Below, piece by piece: positions 25,421-33,948 of a stretch of DNA of 64,000 nt (position 1 is its first letter; every line of letters starts with the position of its first letter). The stretch is from NCBI GenBank assembly GCA_049522755.1, contig JBEKNN010000008.1, positions 13,017 to 77,016 of the forward strand, given 5' to 3'. Both the position numbers and the translations under genes were made by a program. The notes under the pieces are model-generated. The model did not search any database, was not told where the DNA came from, and saw only the letters and a program-made list of their open reading frames with translations. Origin of the DNA: PALSA-243 sp049522755. GTDB taxonomy: Bacteria > Acidobacteriota > Terriglobia > Bryobacterales > Bryobacteraceae.

Positions 25421-25729
25421 ATGAAAGTACCCGGCAACATGCAGCAGGTGATGCGCCAGGCGCAACAGATGCAGGAAAAGCTCCAGCAGGACATCGCCCA
25501 GATCAAGGTCGAGGCCACGGCCGGCGGCGGCATGGTCACGGTCCAAATGGATGGGCAGAAGAACCTGCTATCGGTGAAGATCGACCCGGAAGTTGCGGGC
25601 GATGTGGAGATGCTGCAGGATATGATGGTGGCCGCCTGCAACGAAGCCGTCAAGAAGGTTGACGCCGAGACCAAGCAGAAGATGGGCGGCATGCTCGGCG
25701 GCATGGGCCTGCCTCCGGGCCTCTTCTAA
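25421..25729 (+). CDS. ybaB: YbaB/EbfC nucleoid-associated protein
   Basis: A 102-residue DNA-binding protein that forms a small dimer. The block MRQAQQMQEKLQQDIAQIKV and then ATAGGGMVTVQMDGQKNLLS is diagnostic, and the tail is Gly/Met-rich. Located between dnaX and recR as in most bacteria. AAGGAG near 25408 acts as the ribosome site. It ends exactly where recR starts, implying coupled translation. Confidence 0.95.
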   Translation: MKVPGNMQQVMRQAQQMQEKLQQDIAQIKVEATAGGGMVTVQMDGQKNLLSVKIDPEVAGDVEMLQDMMVAACNEAVKKVDAETKQKMGGMLGGMGLPPGLF

Positions 25730-26329
25730 ATGCCGGATTTCGCCGAACCGTTGGCGCGACTGATCAACGAGTTCAAGCGGCTGCCTGGAATCGGGCAGAA
25801 ATCGGCGCAGCGCCTCGCATTCCACGTGCTGCGCGCCGGCCGCGACGACGCCGGGCATCTCGCCCAAGCCATTCTCGACGTGAAGGATAAGCTGGGCCTC
25901 TGCAGCGTGTGCAACAACATTAGCGACCGCGAGCTCTGTATCTATTGTTCCGACGCGCGCCGCGACCCGGCCATTGTCTGCGTGGTGGAAGAGCCGCACA
26001 GCATCGTCGGCATTGAAACCACGCGCCAGTTCGAAGGCCGCTATCACGTGCTGCACGGCGCGCTCTCGCCGCTTCGCGGCATTGGCCCGGACGCGCTGAA
26101 GATCAGGGGCCTGGTGGAGCGCATCGGGCAGGGCGAGATCAAGGAAGCCATCATCGCCACCAACCCGACGGTGGAAGGCGAAGCTACCGCGGTCTACCTG
26201 GCGCGGCTGTTGAAGCCGCTCGGCGTCAAAGTGACTCGCATCGCCATGGGCATTCCCGTGGGCAGCGATTTGGAGTTCGCCGACGAAGTGACTATCTCGA
26301 AGGCGATGGAAGGCCGGCGGGAAATGTAG
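25730..26329 (+). CDS. recR: Recombination mediator RecR
   Basis: A 199-residue protein of the RecFOR repair pathway, which loads RecA onto gapped DNA. It has the helix-hairpin-helix (LPGIGQKSAQRLAFHVL), a four-cysteine zinc finger (CSVCNNISDRELCIYC) and a Toprim domain (VCVVEEPHSI, then GRYHVLHGALSPL). Length and order match the family. The stop is followed at once by a hairpin that probably ends this operon. Confidence 0.96.
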   Translation: MPDFAEPLARLINEFKRLPGIGQKSAQRLAFHVLRAGRDDAGHLAQAILDVKDKLGLCSVCNNISDRELCIYCSDARRDPAIVCVVEEPHSIVGIETTRQFEGRYHVLHGALSPLRGIGPDALKIRGLVERIGQGEIKEAIIATNPTVEGEATAVYLARLLKPLGVKVTRIAMGIPVGSDLEFADEVTISKAMEGRREM

Positions 26330-26332
26330 TGG

Positions 26333-26355
26333 GACAGGCCTCCTGGCCTGTCTTT
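26333..26355 (+). terminator. Hairpin terminator behind recR
   Basis: Arms GACAGGCC (26333-26340) and GGCCTGTC (26345-26352), loop TCCT, then TTT. It starts 4 nt after the recR stop. The same arms occur in the intergenic hairpin at 9563-9587, so this may be a repeat element recruited as a terminator. Confidence 0.6.
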
Positions 26356-26692
26356 CCGCCGATCCGCACTCAATCGATTGCATGCTGGCGGGATGGGAAT
26401 CAATTTTCCTAGACGCTGCGGCGTCAGGGAGGATCTATGCCGTTGTGCACGGCGCCTGCCGGCAACGCGCGTTTCTCGTCAACTTGACCGGCTCTCAGCA
26501 GCTTCCGGTTAGGGCGTCATCCAGGAGCAATTCGGGCAACAAGCGTTTCGTCGGAATCGCGACCCTTGATCCCATCGGCCGGGCGAAATCGCTTACCTTT
26601 CAGTGAGCGCGTTCTCGCCCCGAACGCAGAGCAGGCATGGGCAGCTCAAAATCGGTGCGCCTGTCGTACTCGATGCGAGTTGGGACGGAGTG
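26356..26692. other. Intergenic region, nothing recognised
   Basis: About 340 bp between the recR terminator and the 3' end of the methyltransferase gene. Short open frames exist but show no family pattern or ribosome site. Confidence 0.4.
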
Positions 26693-27340
26693 TTACGAAA
26701 CTGGAGGCTTGCTCCCGATGCAGCAAATCCACCCTTTGCTTGGTTCCGTAATGACCTGGACGTCTGAGTAACCGGCATTCGTTAAGTGTGCGCGATGCTC
26801 CTCAATGCTGAGGAGCGCCATACCAGTTTTTTCAGCGTATCTCTCCGCAGCTTTTGAGGTGAAGGCCGCTGCTCCCCTGTAAACTTCCGCGATGACGATC
26901 AGCCTACCACCGGGCTTCAGGACTCTCAAAACTTCGCGCAGATCCGTCGGTAAAGCAGGCCACCAGAAGTGTGTTTCGACCGCCGTGATGACATCAAAGG
27001 CGCCGTCTGAAAATGGCAACCGGGAGACGGACGCATCCCGAATCTCAACGCGTGCGGCATCGATCCATTGCTTGTTCGTTCGCATGGCCATAGCCACGCT
27101 CGCCGTCGAATGATCGATGCCATGGACCTTGCCCTGAGTGGCGATTGCAGCCAACTTGCTCACGGTTCTGCCTCCGCCGCAGCCTACATCGAGGATGATG
27201 TCCTGTGTCCCTATCGAAGCCTGCGATAAGCCCCAATCTGTAACCTTGGAGTGGCGCGAATTCATATTCCGCAGGACCAATCGTCCCAGCCATCCAGTCG
27301 GGTTCTGGCATTGATTTGCGCGTGAGTTTCTGCCGGTCAT
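26693..27340 (-). CDS. Class I SAM-dependent methyltransferase
   Basis: A 215-residue protein with motif I ILDVGCGGGRTVSKLA, the acidic strand-2 end HGIDHS, and post-I/II regions DASVSRLPFSDGAFDVITAV and VLRVLKPGGRLIVIAE. That is the Methyltransf_11 pattern acting on a small molecule or lipid; the substrate is not identifiable. The ATG at 27340 (MTGRNSRANQ) fits the family start better than the longer upstream frame, which reads as non-homologous. No strong ribosome site is seen. Confidence 0.8.
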   Translation of the reverse strand: MTGRNSRANQCQNPTGWLGRLVLRNMNSRHSKVTDWGLSQASIGTQDIILDVGCGGGRTVSKLAAIATQGKVHGIDHSTASVAMAMRTNKQWIDAARVEIRDASVSRLPFSDGAFDVITAVETHFWWPALPTDLREVLRVLKPGGRLIVIAEVYRGAAAFTSKAAERYAEKTGMALLSIEEHRAHLTNAGYSDVQVITEPSKGWICCIGSKPPVS

Positions 27341-27708
27341 ATCGGTTCGCCCAGCCAAAGATTCTACGCATTGGGCCTCTTGATTGGCAACAACGGCCCC
27401 AGATGGATAAGCCTTTCCTGCGTAGGTGACCGACCAGCCGGCCGCGATCTTGGCATCCAGGCTCGACGGAACCCAGTTCTCGCCTGCCCGTTCCAATACT
27501 TGACGGTTGGCAAACCGGAAGTAATTCAACATGAGCGAGAATCTCCAGCGGGTGAGAAGCGAGGCCGCGAGGTTTCGGGTTTCCCATGCGGCGGTTTTGG
27601 GCGGGAAACTGGCCTCTTGCAAAATAGGCGCTCGCCCCGGCCGGCGCACGAATTCATGCCTGGCGAGGCGCTAGAAAAGGCGGCGCACAATGCGAACACG
27701 CCTCGCAG

Positions 27709-30123
27709 TTACACTCGCGATGCGTGGGACGCTTCCATCCCCAGCGCCTCCCGCACCTTCTGCGTCAGTGCGGCCGCTGTAAACGGCTTGTGCAGGAACG
27801 GCACATTGGGCTCCAGCACCCAGCCGGCATGCGCGCGGTTGTCCGCATACCCGGACATGTATAGCACCTTGATTTCCGGCCGCATCTCGAAGACCGACTT
27901 CGCCAGCTCGAACCCGCTCATCTGCGGCATCACGATATCGGTGAGCAGCAGGTCGATCGGTCCGGGAAATTCGCGCGCCATCCGCATGGCCGCGTCCGGC
28001 GACTCCGCTTCCAGAACCCGGTAGCCCTGCTTGGCCAACATCGCATACACCAGCTTGCGGATGCGCTCTTCATCCTCACACAGCAGCACCGTCTCACTGC
28101 CGCGCAATTCCTCCACGCGCGCGTTGGCCTCGGCCATTAGCGCCGGCGCTTCGGCGATGGGGAAATACAACTTGAACGTACTTCCCTTGCCCGCCTCGCT
28201 GTGCACCATGATGTCGCCGCCGGTCTGCTTCACCACGCCGTAAACAATCGACAGCCCCAACCCTGTCCCTCTGCCCGATTCCTTGGTGGTAAAGAACGGC
28301 TCGAAGATCCGCGACCGTACCTCGGGCGTCATTCCGGTGCCAGTGTCGCTCACCGCCAGCATGCAATAAGGGCCGGCTTTTACGCCGGCGTGGCGGTCCG
28401 CGTAGCCCTCGTCCAGACGTACGTTGGCCGTCTCGATCGTAAGGGTTCCCCCGTACGGCATGGCGTCGCGCGCGTTCACCACCAGATTCATCAGCGCCTG
28501 ATCGATGTGAATCGGGTCCGCTCTGACCCGCCCCAAATCGGGTTCCGCGTGCGTCACCACCACGATGTCCTCTCCAATCACCCGCTGCAACAGCTTCATC
28601 GAATGCGCCACCGATTCATTCAGGTCCAGCACCTTGGGCTGGCTGATCTGGCGGCGGCTGAAGGCTAGCAACTGCCCGGTGAGCGCACTGGCGCGGTCCG
28701 CGGCGAACTGGATTTCCTGCGCGTATTCCATCAGAGACGGGGCATCCTGCGTGTCGGCGATCAGCATCTCCACGTAGCCCATAATCACCGTCAGCAGATT
28801 GTTGAAATCGTGCGCCACGCCGCCCGCCAGGCGTCCCACCGCTTCCAGCTTTTGCGACTGCCGGAATTGCTCTTCGAGCAGCTTGCGCTCCGTGATATCG
28901 GCATCGATCACGATGAAGCCGTTGATGGCGCCGGAAGCGTCTCGAAGCGGCGCGGTCCAGATGGCAACCTCCAGGCTTGAGCCGTCTTTCCTTTGGTGGG
29001 TGCGCTCGTCCCCCTGGATGGATTCGCCCATCCGCAACCGCACCAGCGCCGCTTCAAATTCGCGCAGACGATTTTCCGGAATCACCGGGAGCGTCTTCCC
29101 GATGGCTTCGGACTCCGTCCAGCCGAAAATCCTCTCGGCCGCGGGGCTCCAGAAAATCACCTTGCCTTGCAGATCGATCGCAAAGATCGCCAGCGGCGAC
29201 GACTTGATCAGCGCCTGCCGTACGTCGTTCGCCTGCCGCAGATACTCGTTGGCCTGGCTCAGCTCGACGGTGCGCTTTTCCACCCGGTTCTCCAGGTCGT
29301 CGTGCGCCTTGCGCAATTGCTCCGATTGCGCGGCCAGCAATCGCGCGGTCTGGTTGAGCGTCCGCTCGAGGCGCGTCACTTCGTCGCCCCGCCCCGCATC
29401 AGGTTCCGCGTGGCACGGCCCCGCCACGCTGCGCGCCAGTTCCTCTACGCGATGCACGCGCCGCACGATGCTGCGCGTAAACAGCAGCGCGGCCGCAAAC
29501 CCGCCGAGCAAGCCCGCCAGTCCGCCCACAAAAATGGCCAGCTCCAGGCGATGCTGCGCCTGACGCTCGGCCGTAATACGCTCCTGAAGCAGGCGCTCTT
29601 CTTCGGCCTCCATTACGCCCACCTGGCGCCGCACCGAATCGATGCTGGCCTGTGCGCTCTCCAGACGCTCCGTTCCGCGGGCGAAACCGTTCGTCCCCGC
29701 ATCCTGGCGCACGCTCTCGAGCAAAGTCATCGCCGCAGCCGCCAATTCCTCGGTCTTTGCCAGTTGCTTGAGTTGCGAGGGGTTATCGGCGAACTCCAGG
29801 CGTACCGACGCCAGCACCCGGGGCAGCTCTTTCCGCGCGGCCCAATACGGTTCCAGGTAGCTTTCCCGCAGCGTGAGTAAATACCCGCGAATACTGTCCT
29901 CAAGCGCGTTCATCTGCCCGCGGACGCGCCGAATCTCGCTGCGCACCACAACGGTGTGATCTACCCAGGTCTGGGCATCGCGCGTTTGACGCTCAAAATC
30001 GTAGAAGACCACGATCGCCGCCAGCAGCGCACACACCGGAATCGACACCACCAGAATGCCTTTGGCGGTGAGCGACAGATTGCCAAAAGAGGCCGCGATG
30101 CGCGTGAAACGGCGTCCAGACAT
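27709..30123 (-). CDS. Hybrid sensor histidine kinase with PAS and receiver domains
   Basis: An 804-residue membrane sensor kinase. Two N-terminal helices (about residues 20-42 and 200-222) bracket a helical extracytoplasmic CHASE3-like sensor. Then come a HAMP-like linker and coiled coil, a PAS domain (about 300-420, ending DASGAINGFIVIDADITERK) and a HisKA domain with the phospho-acceptor His438 in LAGGVAHDFNNLL. The HATPase_c domain has N, G1 (DTGTGM) and G2 (GRGTGLGLSIVYG) boxes. A C-terminal receiver has phospho-acceptor Asp729 in LLLTDIVMP. The sensed signal is unknown and no partner regulator gene is adjacent. It ends 59 nt from the next open frame and follows mtaB by 8 nt on the same strand. 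Confidence 0.92.
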   Translation of the reverse strand: MSGRRFTRIAASFGNLSLTAKGILVVSIPVCALLAAIVVFYDFERQTRDAQTWVDHTVVVRSEIRRVRGQMNALEDSIRGYLLTLRESYLEPYWAARKELPRVLASVRLEFADNPSQLKQLAKTEELAAAAMTLLESVRQDAGTNGFARGTERLESAQASIDSVRRQVGVMEAEEERLLQERITAERQAQHRLELAIFVGGLAGLLGGFAAALLFTRSIVRRVHRVEELARSVAGPCHAEPDAGRGDEVTRLERTLNQTARLLAAQSEQLRKAHDDLENRVEKRTVELSQANEYLRQANDVRQALIKSSPLAIFAIDLQGKVIFWSPAAERIFGWTESEAIGKTLPVIPENRLREFEAALVRLRMGESIQGDERTHQRKDGSSLEVAIWTAPLRDASGAINGFIVIDADITERKLLEEQFRQSQKLEAVGRLAGGVAHDFNNLLTVIMGYVEMLIADTQDAPSLMEYAQEIQFAADRASALTGQLLAFSRRQISQPKVLDLNESVAHSMKLLQRVIGEDIVVVTHAEPDLGRVRADPIHIDQALMNLVVNARDAMPYGGTLTIETANVRLDEGYADRHAGVKAGPYCMLAVSDTGTGMTPEVRSRIFEPFFTTKESGRGTGLGLSIVYGVVKQTGGDIMVHSEAGKGSTFKLYFPIAEAPALMAEANARVEELRGSETVLLCEDEERIRKLVYAMLAKQGYRVLEAESPDAAMRMAREFPGPIDLLLTDIVMPQMSGFELAKSVFEMRPEIKVLYMSGYADNRAHAGWVLEPNVPFLHKPFTAAALTQKVREALGMEASHASRV

Positions 30124-30131
30124 CGATTCCT

Positions 30132-31433
30132 TTACTGCGGCGACTCTCGCAGGCCGGACTCGGTCAAATAGCCGATCTGCAATTCCACGATAGCATTCGC
30201 CGGATAGTTTCGAGCAAGCTCGATTTTCAGATAATTCCCGCTGAGCGCCGCGCCGCCCTCCAGCGTCACTGCGGAAAGCGTCCGCCCCACCATGCGCTCG
30301 CGGAACTCCCGGTTCTTGGCGTCCGCCAGCTCGCGCAGAATCCGGTTACGCGCTTTGCGTACCGGAATCGGAACCGCATCCGCGTGCTGCGCGGCGGGCG
30401 TTCCCGGCCTCTCCGAATAGGTGAACACATGCAAATAGGTGAACGGCAGGCTCTCGATGAAGCTCCGGCTCTCTTCGAAATCGGCCTCGGTTTCGCCGGG
30501 GAAACCCGCCATTACGTCCGCGCCGATAGCGGCATCCGGCATCAGCGCGCGCGCTTTGCGGATGCGGTCCGCATAGTGGCGCGGCCGGTACTTGCGGTGC
30601 ATGCGCCGCAGGGTGCGGTCGGAACCGCTTTGCAAAGGAGCGTGAACGTGCTTGGCAATGCGCGGGGAGGAAGCCATCAGGTCCAGCAGCGCGTCCGAAA
30701 AATCCATCGGCTCCACCGAGCTGAGACGCAGCCGCTCCACACCGGTTTCCGCCAGCAGCAACCGGATCAGATCCGTCAGGCGCATGCCGCTGCCCGGCTC
30801 TCGTCCCCAGCGCCCCAGGTTGATGCCGCTCAGCACGATTTCGCGATATCGCCGCGCGAGGTTGCGCACCTGCTCCACCACCTGCGAAGCCGGAGCGCTG
30901 CGGCTCCGTCCGCGCACGAAGGGAATGATGCAAAACGAGCAGCGGTTATTGCAGCCATCCTGAATCTTGAGGTTGGGACGCGTACGGTCGCCCGCCGCAT
31001 CTTCCACCGGCGCCGAAAGAAAATCGTGCTGGGCGAAAATGTCACCCACATGAATTTCGCCAACGCGCACGTTGCCGTGGTAGGGTTCGCTGGCATTGGA
31101 AATCGACACCAGGTTTGCGATCTCCGTCTTATGCGAATTGCCCACCACCCAGCCGACGCCGGGCATGCCCGCCAATTCCTGCGGCGCGCGCTGCGCATAA
31201 CACCCCGTAACCAGAATGCGGGCCGCGGGATTCTCGCGATGCACGCGGCGGATGGCGTGGCGCGCGTCTTCATCCGCGGCGCCAGTGACAGTGCAGGTAT
31301 TGAGGACTACCAGATCGGCCGCGGCGCGGTCCGCAGCCGGTTCGAAGCCTTTGCCGGCAAGCAGCGATTCCAGCGCCGCGCCGTCGGCTTGCGTGGCGCG
31401 GCACCCGAAATTTTGAACGAAAAAACGAACCAC
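30132..31433 (-). CDS. mtaB: tRNA t6A37 methylthiotransferase MtaB
   Basis: A 433-residue radical-SAM enzyme that converts t6A37 to ms2t6A37 in tRNAs reading ANN codons. The UPF0004 N-terminal domain has three cluster cysteines (NFGCRATQADG, LNTCTVT, VTGCYAQ), the radical-SAM triad is CNNRCSFC (about residue 160), and a short TRAM-like C-terminal domain follows. The spacing fits MtaB rather than MiaB or RimO. It lies 8 nt upstream of the histidine kinase gene on the same strand and could be cotranscribed with it. Confidence 0.9.
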   Translation of the reverse strand: MVRFFVQNFGCRATQADGAALESLLAGKGFEPAADRAAADLVVLNTCTVTGAADEDARHAIRRVHRENPAARILVTGCYAQRAPQELAGMPGVGWVVGNSHKTEIANLVSISNASEPYHGNVRVGEIHVGDIFAQHDFLSAPVEDAAGDRTRPNLKIQDGCNNRCSFCIIPFVRGRSRSAPASQVVEQVRNLARRYREIVLSGINLGRWGREPGSGMRLTDLIRLLLAETGVERLRLSSVEPMDFSDALLDLMASSPRIAKHVHAPLQSGSDRTLRRMHRKYRPRHYADRIRKARALMPDAAIGADVMAGFPGETEADFEESRSFIESLPFTYLHVFTYSERPGTPAAQHADAVPIPVRKARNRILRELADAKNREFRERMVGRTLSAVTLEGGAALSGNYLKIELARNYPANAIVELQIGYLTESGLRESPQ

Positions 31434-31542
31434 GTTTCAGTGTGGCACAGGAAAACACCGGGCGCCTGAACTGGGGACTATTGCCGGTCTTCCCACAAAG
31501 CCTGCGATACCGGCGGAGATATGAAGACTCCCGCCCGTTCGC

Positions 31543-31914
31543 TTATTTAGGCGGCCCGACGGGAAGGCCCAGCGACTTTGCCGTCTCATCCGCTAACTTG
31601 GCCAGCGGGCTCTCCGGGTAGACCGTCATCACGGTATGGAAGATACCGTATGCTGTCCGCGCCCGCCCCGCCTGGACTTGCGACTGAGCTTCCTTGAGGA
31701 GGTAGATGGCGCCGATTTCGGTCTTCGCCTTGGCGGCCAGGGGATGGTCCGGATAGGTGGCGGCCAGAGTCAACAAGGTCAGTTTGGCCCGGTCCAGTTT
31801 TCCGGCTTGCTCGTCTCGAGTACCAGCGTCGAACAGCACCTTTGCTGGATCGCCGCTTTGCGAAAATGCCGGTACGGCTGCCGCAAGTAACAGCAGGAGA
31901 GTGAGCGCCTTCAT
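31543..31914 (-). CDS. Small secreted TPR-like protein
   Basis: A 123-residue exported protein with signal peptide MKALTLLLLLAAAVPAFSQS. The mature part has repeated helices of the TPR/BamD-like type: LFDAGTRDEQAGKLDRAKLT, LAATYPDHPLAAKAKTEIG and IFHTVMTVYPESPLAKLADE. It may serve as a scaffold in envelope assembly, which the sequence alone cannot show. The start at 31914 is chosen for the signal peptide; the longer upstream frame reads as nonsense. Confidence 0.7.
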   Translation of the reverse strand: MKALTLLLLLAAAVPAFSQSGDPAKVLFDAGTRDEQAGKLDRAKLTLLTLAATYPDHPLAAKAKTEIGAIYLLKEAQSQVQAGRARTAYGIFHTVMTVYPESPLAKLADETAKSLGLPVGPPK

Positions 31915-32051
31915 GCAGCTCTGCGAGCACGTGCGCTGCCACGGCCCGACGCGCGGCATTGGTGCGATTTCCGCGCACGCTGGGCGGGACGGCCAGGGTA
32001 CGCTGGGCCGATCTAGCACACTTTCAAAAGCGCGAGCCGCAGGTTTCCCCG

Positions 32052-33287
32052 CTAGCTGACAGTGGTGGAAGCGTCAGTCTGCGGACCGAGTTTGCCCTCT
32101 TCCGCGGCTTCCAGGTAGCGGCGCAGGTTGCCCGCATGCAACAGATGAGTCACAACTAAGAAGAGACACACCTTGAAGAGAAGCGCGACCAGATAACTGT
32201 AGATTTGCCACTCCGCCGGAAGCTTAAAGAAAAATACCCAGATCATCTGGATCAAAGCGTACCCATATAGAGGAACTAACATCCACCGCGGAACCTTCAT
32301 CCAATGACTGTCAAAGCGGCCCACCAGGAAGGCAATGGCCAGCCCGTCGTATAACCCGAGAAACACCAGGCCAAACTCATTCAGACCCCAAAGGTGCAAC
32401 CGTCCCGCGACCGCCATGAGGCACACTCCGGCGCCAATCCCCCAAGTCGTGCCAACCGCTCTCCAAAATGCCGCGTTGCGCTCGGGGTACCCCGGCAACG
32501 CGATGCTGGGCTTGTCGAGCACGAAGAAGCACCAGAAGAGGGGAAACGAAGTCAGGCAGTTGAGTATGTCCGCAATGGGGTCGGGCTGTGCGCTCGAAAC
32601 GGAATGCAGCCAAAGCCACAAGTACAGCATCAGCCAGAAAGCCCAGGCCCAGCGCCAACCAGCGATGAATTGGGCGAGCGATTTTCGCGCTATGGGGTGA
32701 CTGCGTTCTGCAATTACCTGCGGGTTCAGGAAGGGAGTGAACTGCACCGCCAAAAGGAGCGCGGCGATGGCTGCTTGAACCAGATGCAAGATCGGCGGCA
32801 CTGGCGGAAGTATGCCGATTTGGGCTCCGCCAGGCTGGGCGCCCGAGACGAGTAACGATGCGCCGATGGCCGTCAACAACGAATAGCAAATCCGGAGCAG
32901 TAACGTGGTAGCGACGGTGGTTAGCGCCGAACGCAGGAGATCGGTGAAGCGCGCATGCGTCCGATGCGGCGCGCGATTTTCGAGAGCCGCGTAGTTTTCG
33001 GGCTCGGGCCGGCGCCTTTCGAGAGGAGTCGATGGCCCCGAAAGCGCCGCAAGTTCTTCCTCGCCGGTCTGCTCGAGCTCCCACGCATTCAGAACCTCGC
33101 GCGCCCGTTTTCGCTGCTCCGGAAAACTAAGTGCATGGCGCATGGCTTCCGCATCCATGAGCTGGTCGAACAACTCCTGATTCGCCGCAGCCGCCTGGAA
33201 AAGCGCCCCGCGCTCTTCCGCGGTGAGCTCACCCGCGCTATATCCGAGAAGCAAGGCATCCGGATCGAACCGGTCCGATGGGCTCAC
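32052..33287 (-). CDS. Polytopic membrane protein with anti-sigma-like N-terminus, partner of ECF sigma factor
   Basis: A 411-residue protein. The N-terminal 80 residues (DALLLGYSAGELTAEERGAL, DQLMDAEAMRHALSFPEQRK) resemble the cytoplasmic part of putative anti-sigma or zf-HC2-type proteins, without zinc-binding cysteines. From about residue 120 to 390 there are seven or eight hydrophobic helices. The start overlaps the stop of the sigma-factor gene by 4 nt (ATGA), the usual coupling of sigma and anti-sigma genes. Function as a membrane anti-sigma/sensor is inferred from this context and from the N-terminal shape. Confidence 0.6.
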   Translation of the reverse strand: MSPSDRFDPDALLLGYSAGELTAEERGALFQAAAANQELFDQLMDAEAMRHALSFPEQRKRAREVLNAWELEQTGEEELAALSGPSTPLERRRPEPENYAALENRAPHRTHARFTDLLRSALTTVATTLLLRICYSLLTAIGASLLVSGAQPGGAQIGILPPVPPILHLVQAAIAALLLAVQFTPFLNPQVIAERSHPIARKSLAQFIAGWRWAWAFWLMLYLWLWLHSVSSAQPDPIADILNCLTSFPLFWCFFVLDKPSIALPGYPERNAAFWRAVGTTWGIGAGVCLMAVAGRLHLWGLNEFGLVFLGLYDGLAIAFLVGRFDSHWMKVPRWMLVPLYGYALIQMIWVFFFKLPAEWQIYSYLVALLFKVCLFLVVTHLLHAGNLRRYLEAAEEGKLGPQTDASTTVS

Positions 33288-33841
33288 AGGCCGGGTCCCC
33301 CTGTGATTCGGAGCAACGCCTTATGGCATCGCTTCGCCATCTCGTAAATGTTCCCCGAGATGCCCATGACCATCCGTATCTCCGGGTAACTCCTCTGCTC
33401 GATCAGCTTCAGACTGAGTAGCTGACGGCAACGGGGTGAAAGTTTGAGCAGTCCGTGGAGGAGCGCGTTCATGTATTCACGGGCAGCGAGCTGCTCGAAA
33501 ATCTTTTCCCCGCTGTGTGGATTCTGCGGGTCGTGAAATTCCCGAAGGTCCGCCGCCCAGTCCGAAATGCCCGGCCTCTTCTCGCGTTCGCGGCGGAACT
33601 GAACCACCTTATGGCGCGCGACGCCGATGGCAATTCCCAGCATCTCGCCCAACTCGCGCTTGTCCGGATATTTCTCCCACAACGTCACCACGCAACTCTG
33701 CGCAATGTCCTCGGCCTGGGCAAAGTCGGCATGTTGGGGCACCAGCCGTCTCAAGACAAACGCCAGGATTCGCCGGCGCACCGTAGCGAGGTTCTCGTGA
33801 TAAACCCGATCCTCGCTCTCTTCCATGCGAACCGGAAGCAT
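33284..33841 (-). CDS. ECF sigma-70 factor
   Basis: A 185-residue alternative sigma factor. Region 2 carries FAQAEDIAQSCVVTLWEKYP, with the -10 contact segment RHKVVQFRRERE, and region 4 carries LLKLSPRCRQLLSLKLIEQR with the -35 helix PEIRMVMGIS. A second in-frame ATG at 33826 (MEESEDR) is a possible start. It drives transcription in response to a signal sensed by the membrane protein encoded just downstream. The target promoters are unknown. Confidence 0.85.
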   Translation of the reverse strand: MLPVRMEESEDRVYHENLATVRRRILAFVLRRLVPQHADFAQAEDIAQSCVVTLWEKYPDKRELGEMLGIAIGVARHKVVQFRREREKRPGISDWAADLREFHDPQNPHSGEKIFEQLAAREYMNALLHGLLKLSPRCRQLLSLKLIEQRSYPEIRMVMGISGNIYEMAKRCHKALLRITGGPGL

Positions 33842-33948
33842 CGCGAACCATTGTAACGCCAGCCTGGTAACCTCAGCCTGCTCAAAATAAATCGCGATAA
33901 ATCGAAGATGGGGTGTGAGATTTGGCGGGCGCCGGACGATTTCGCTAT

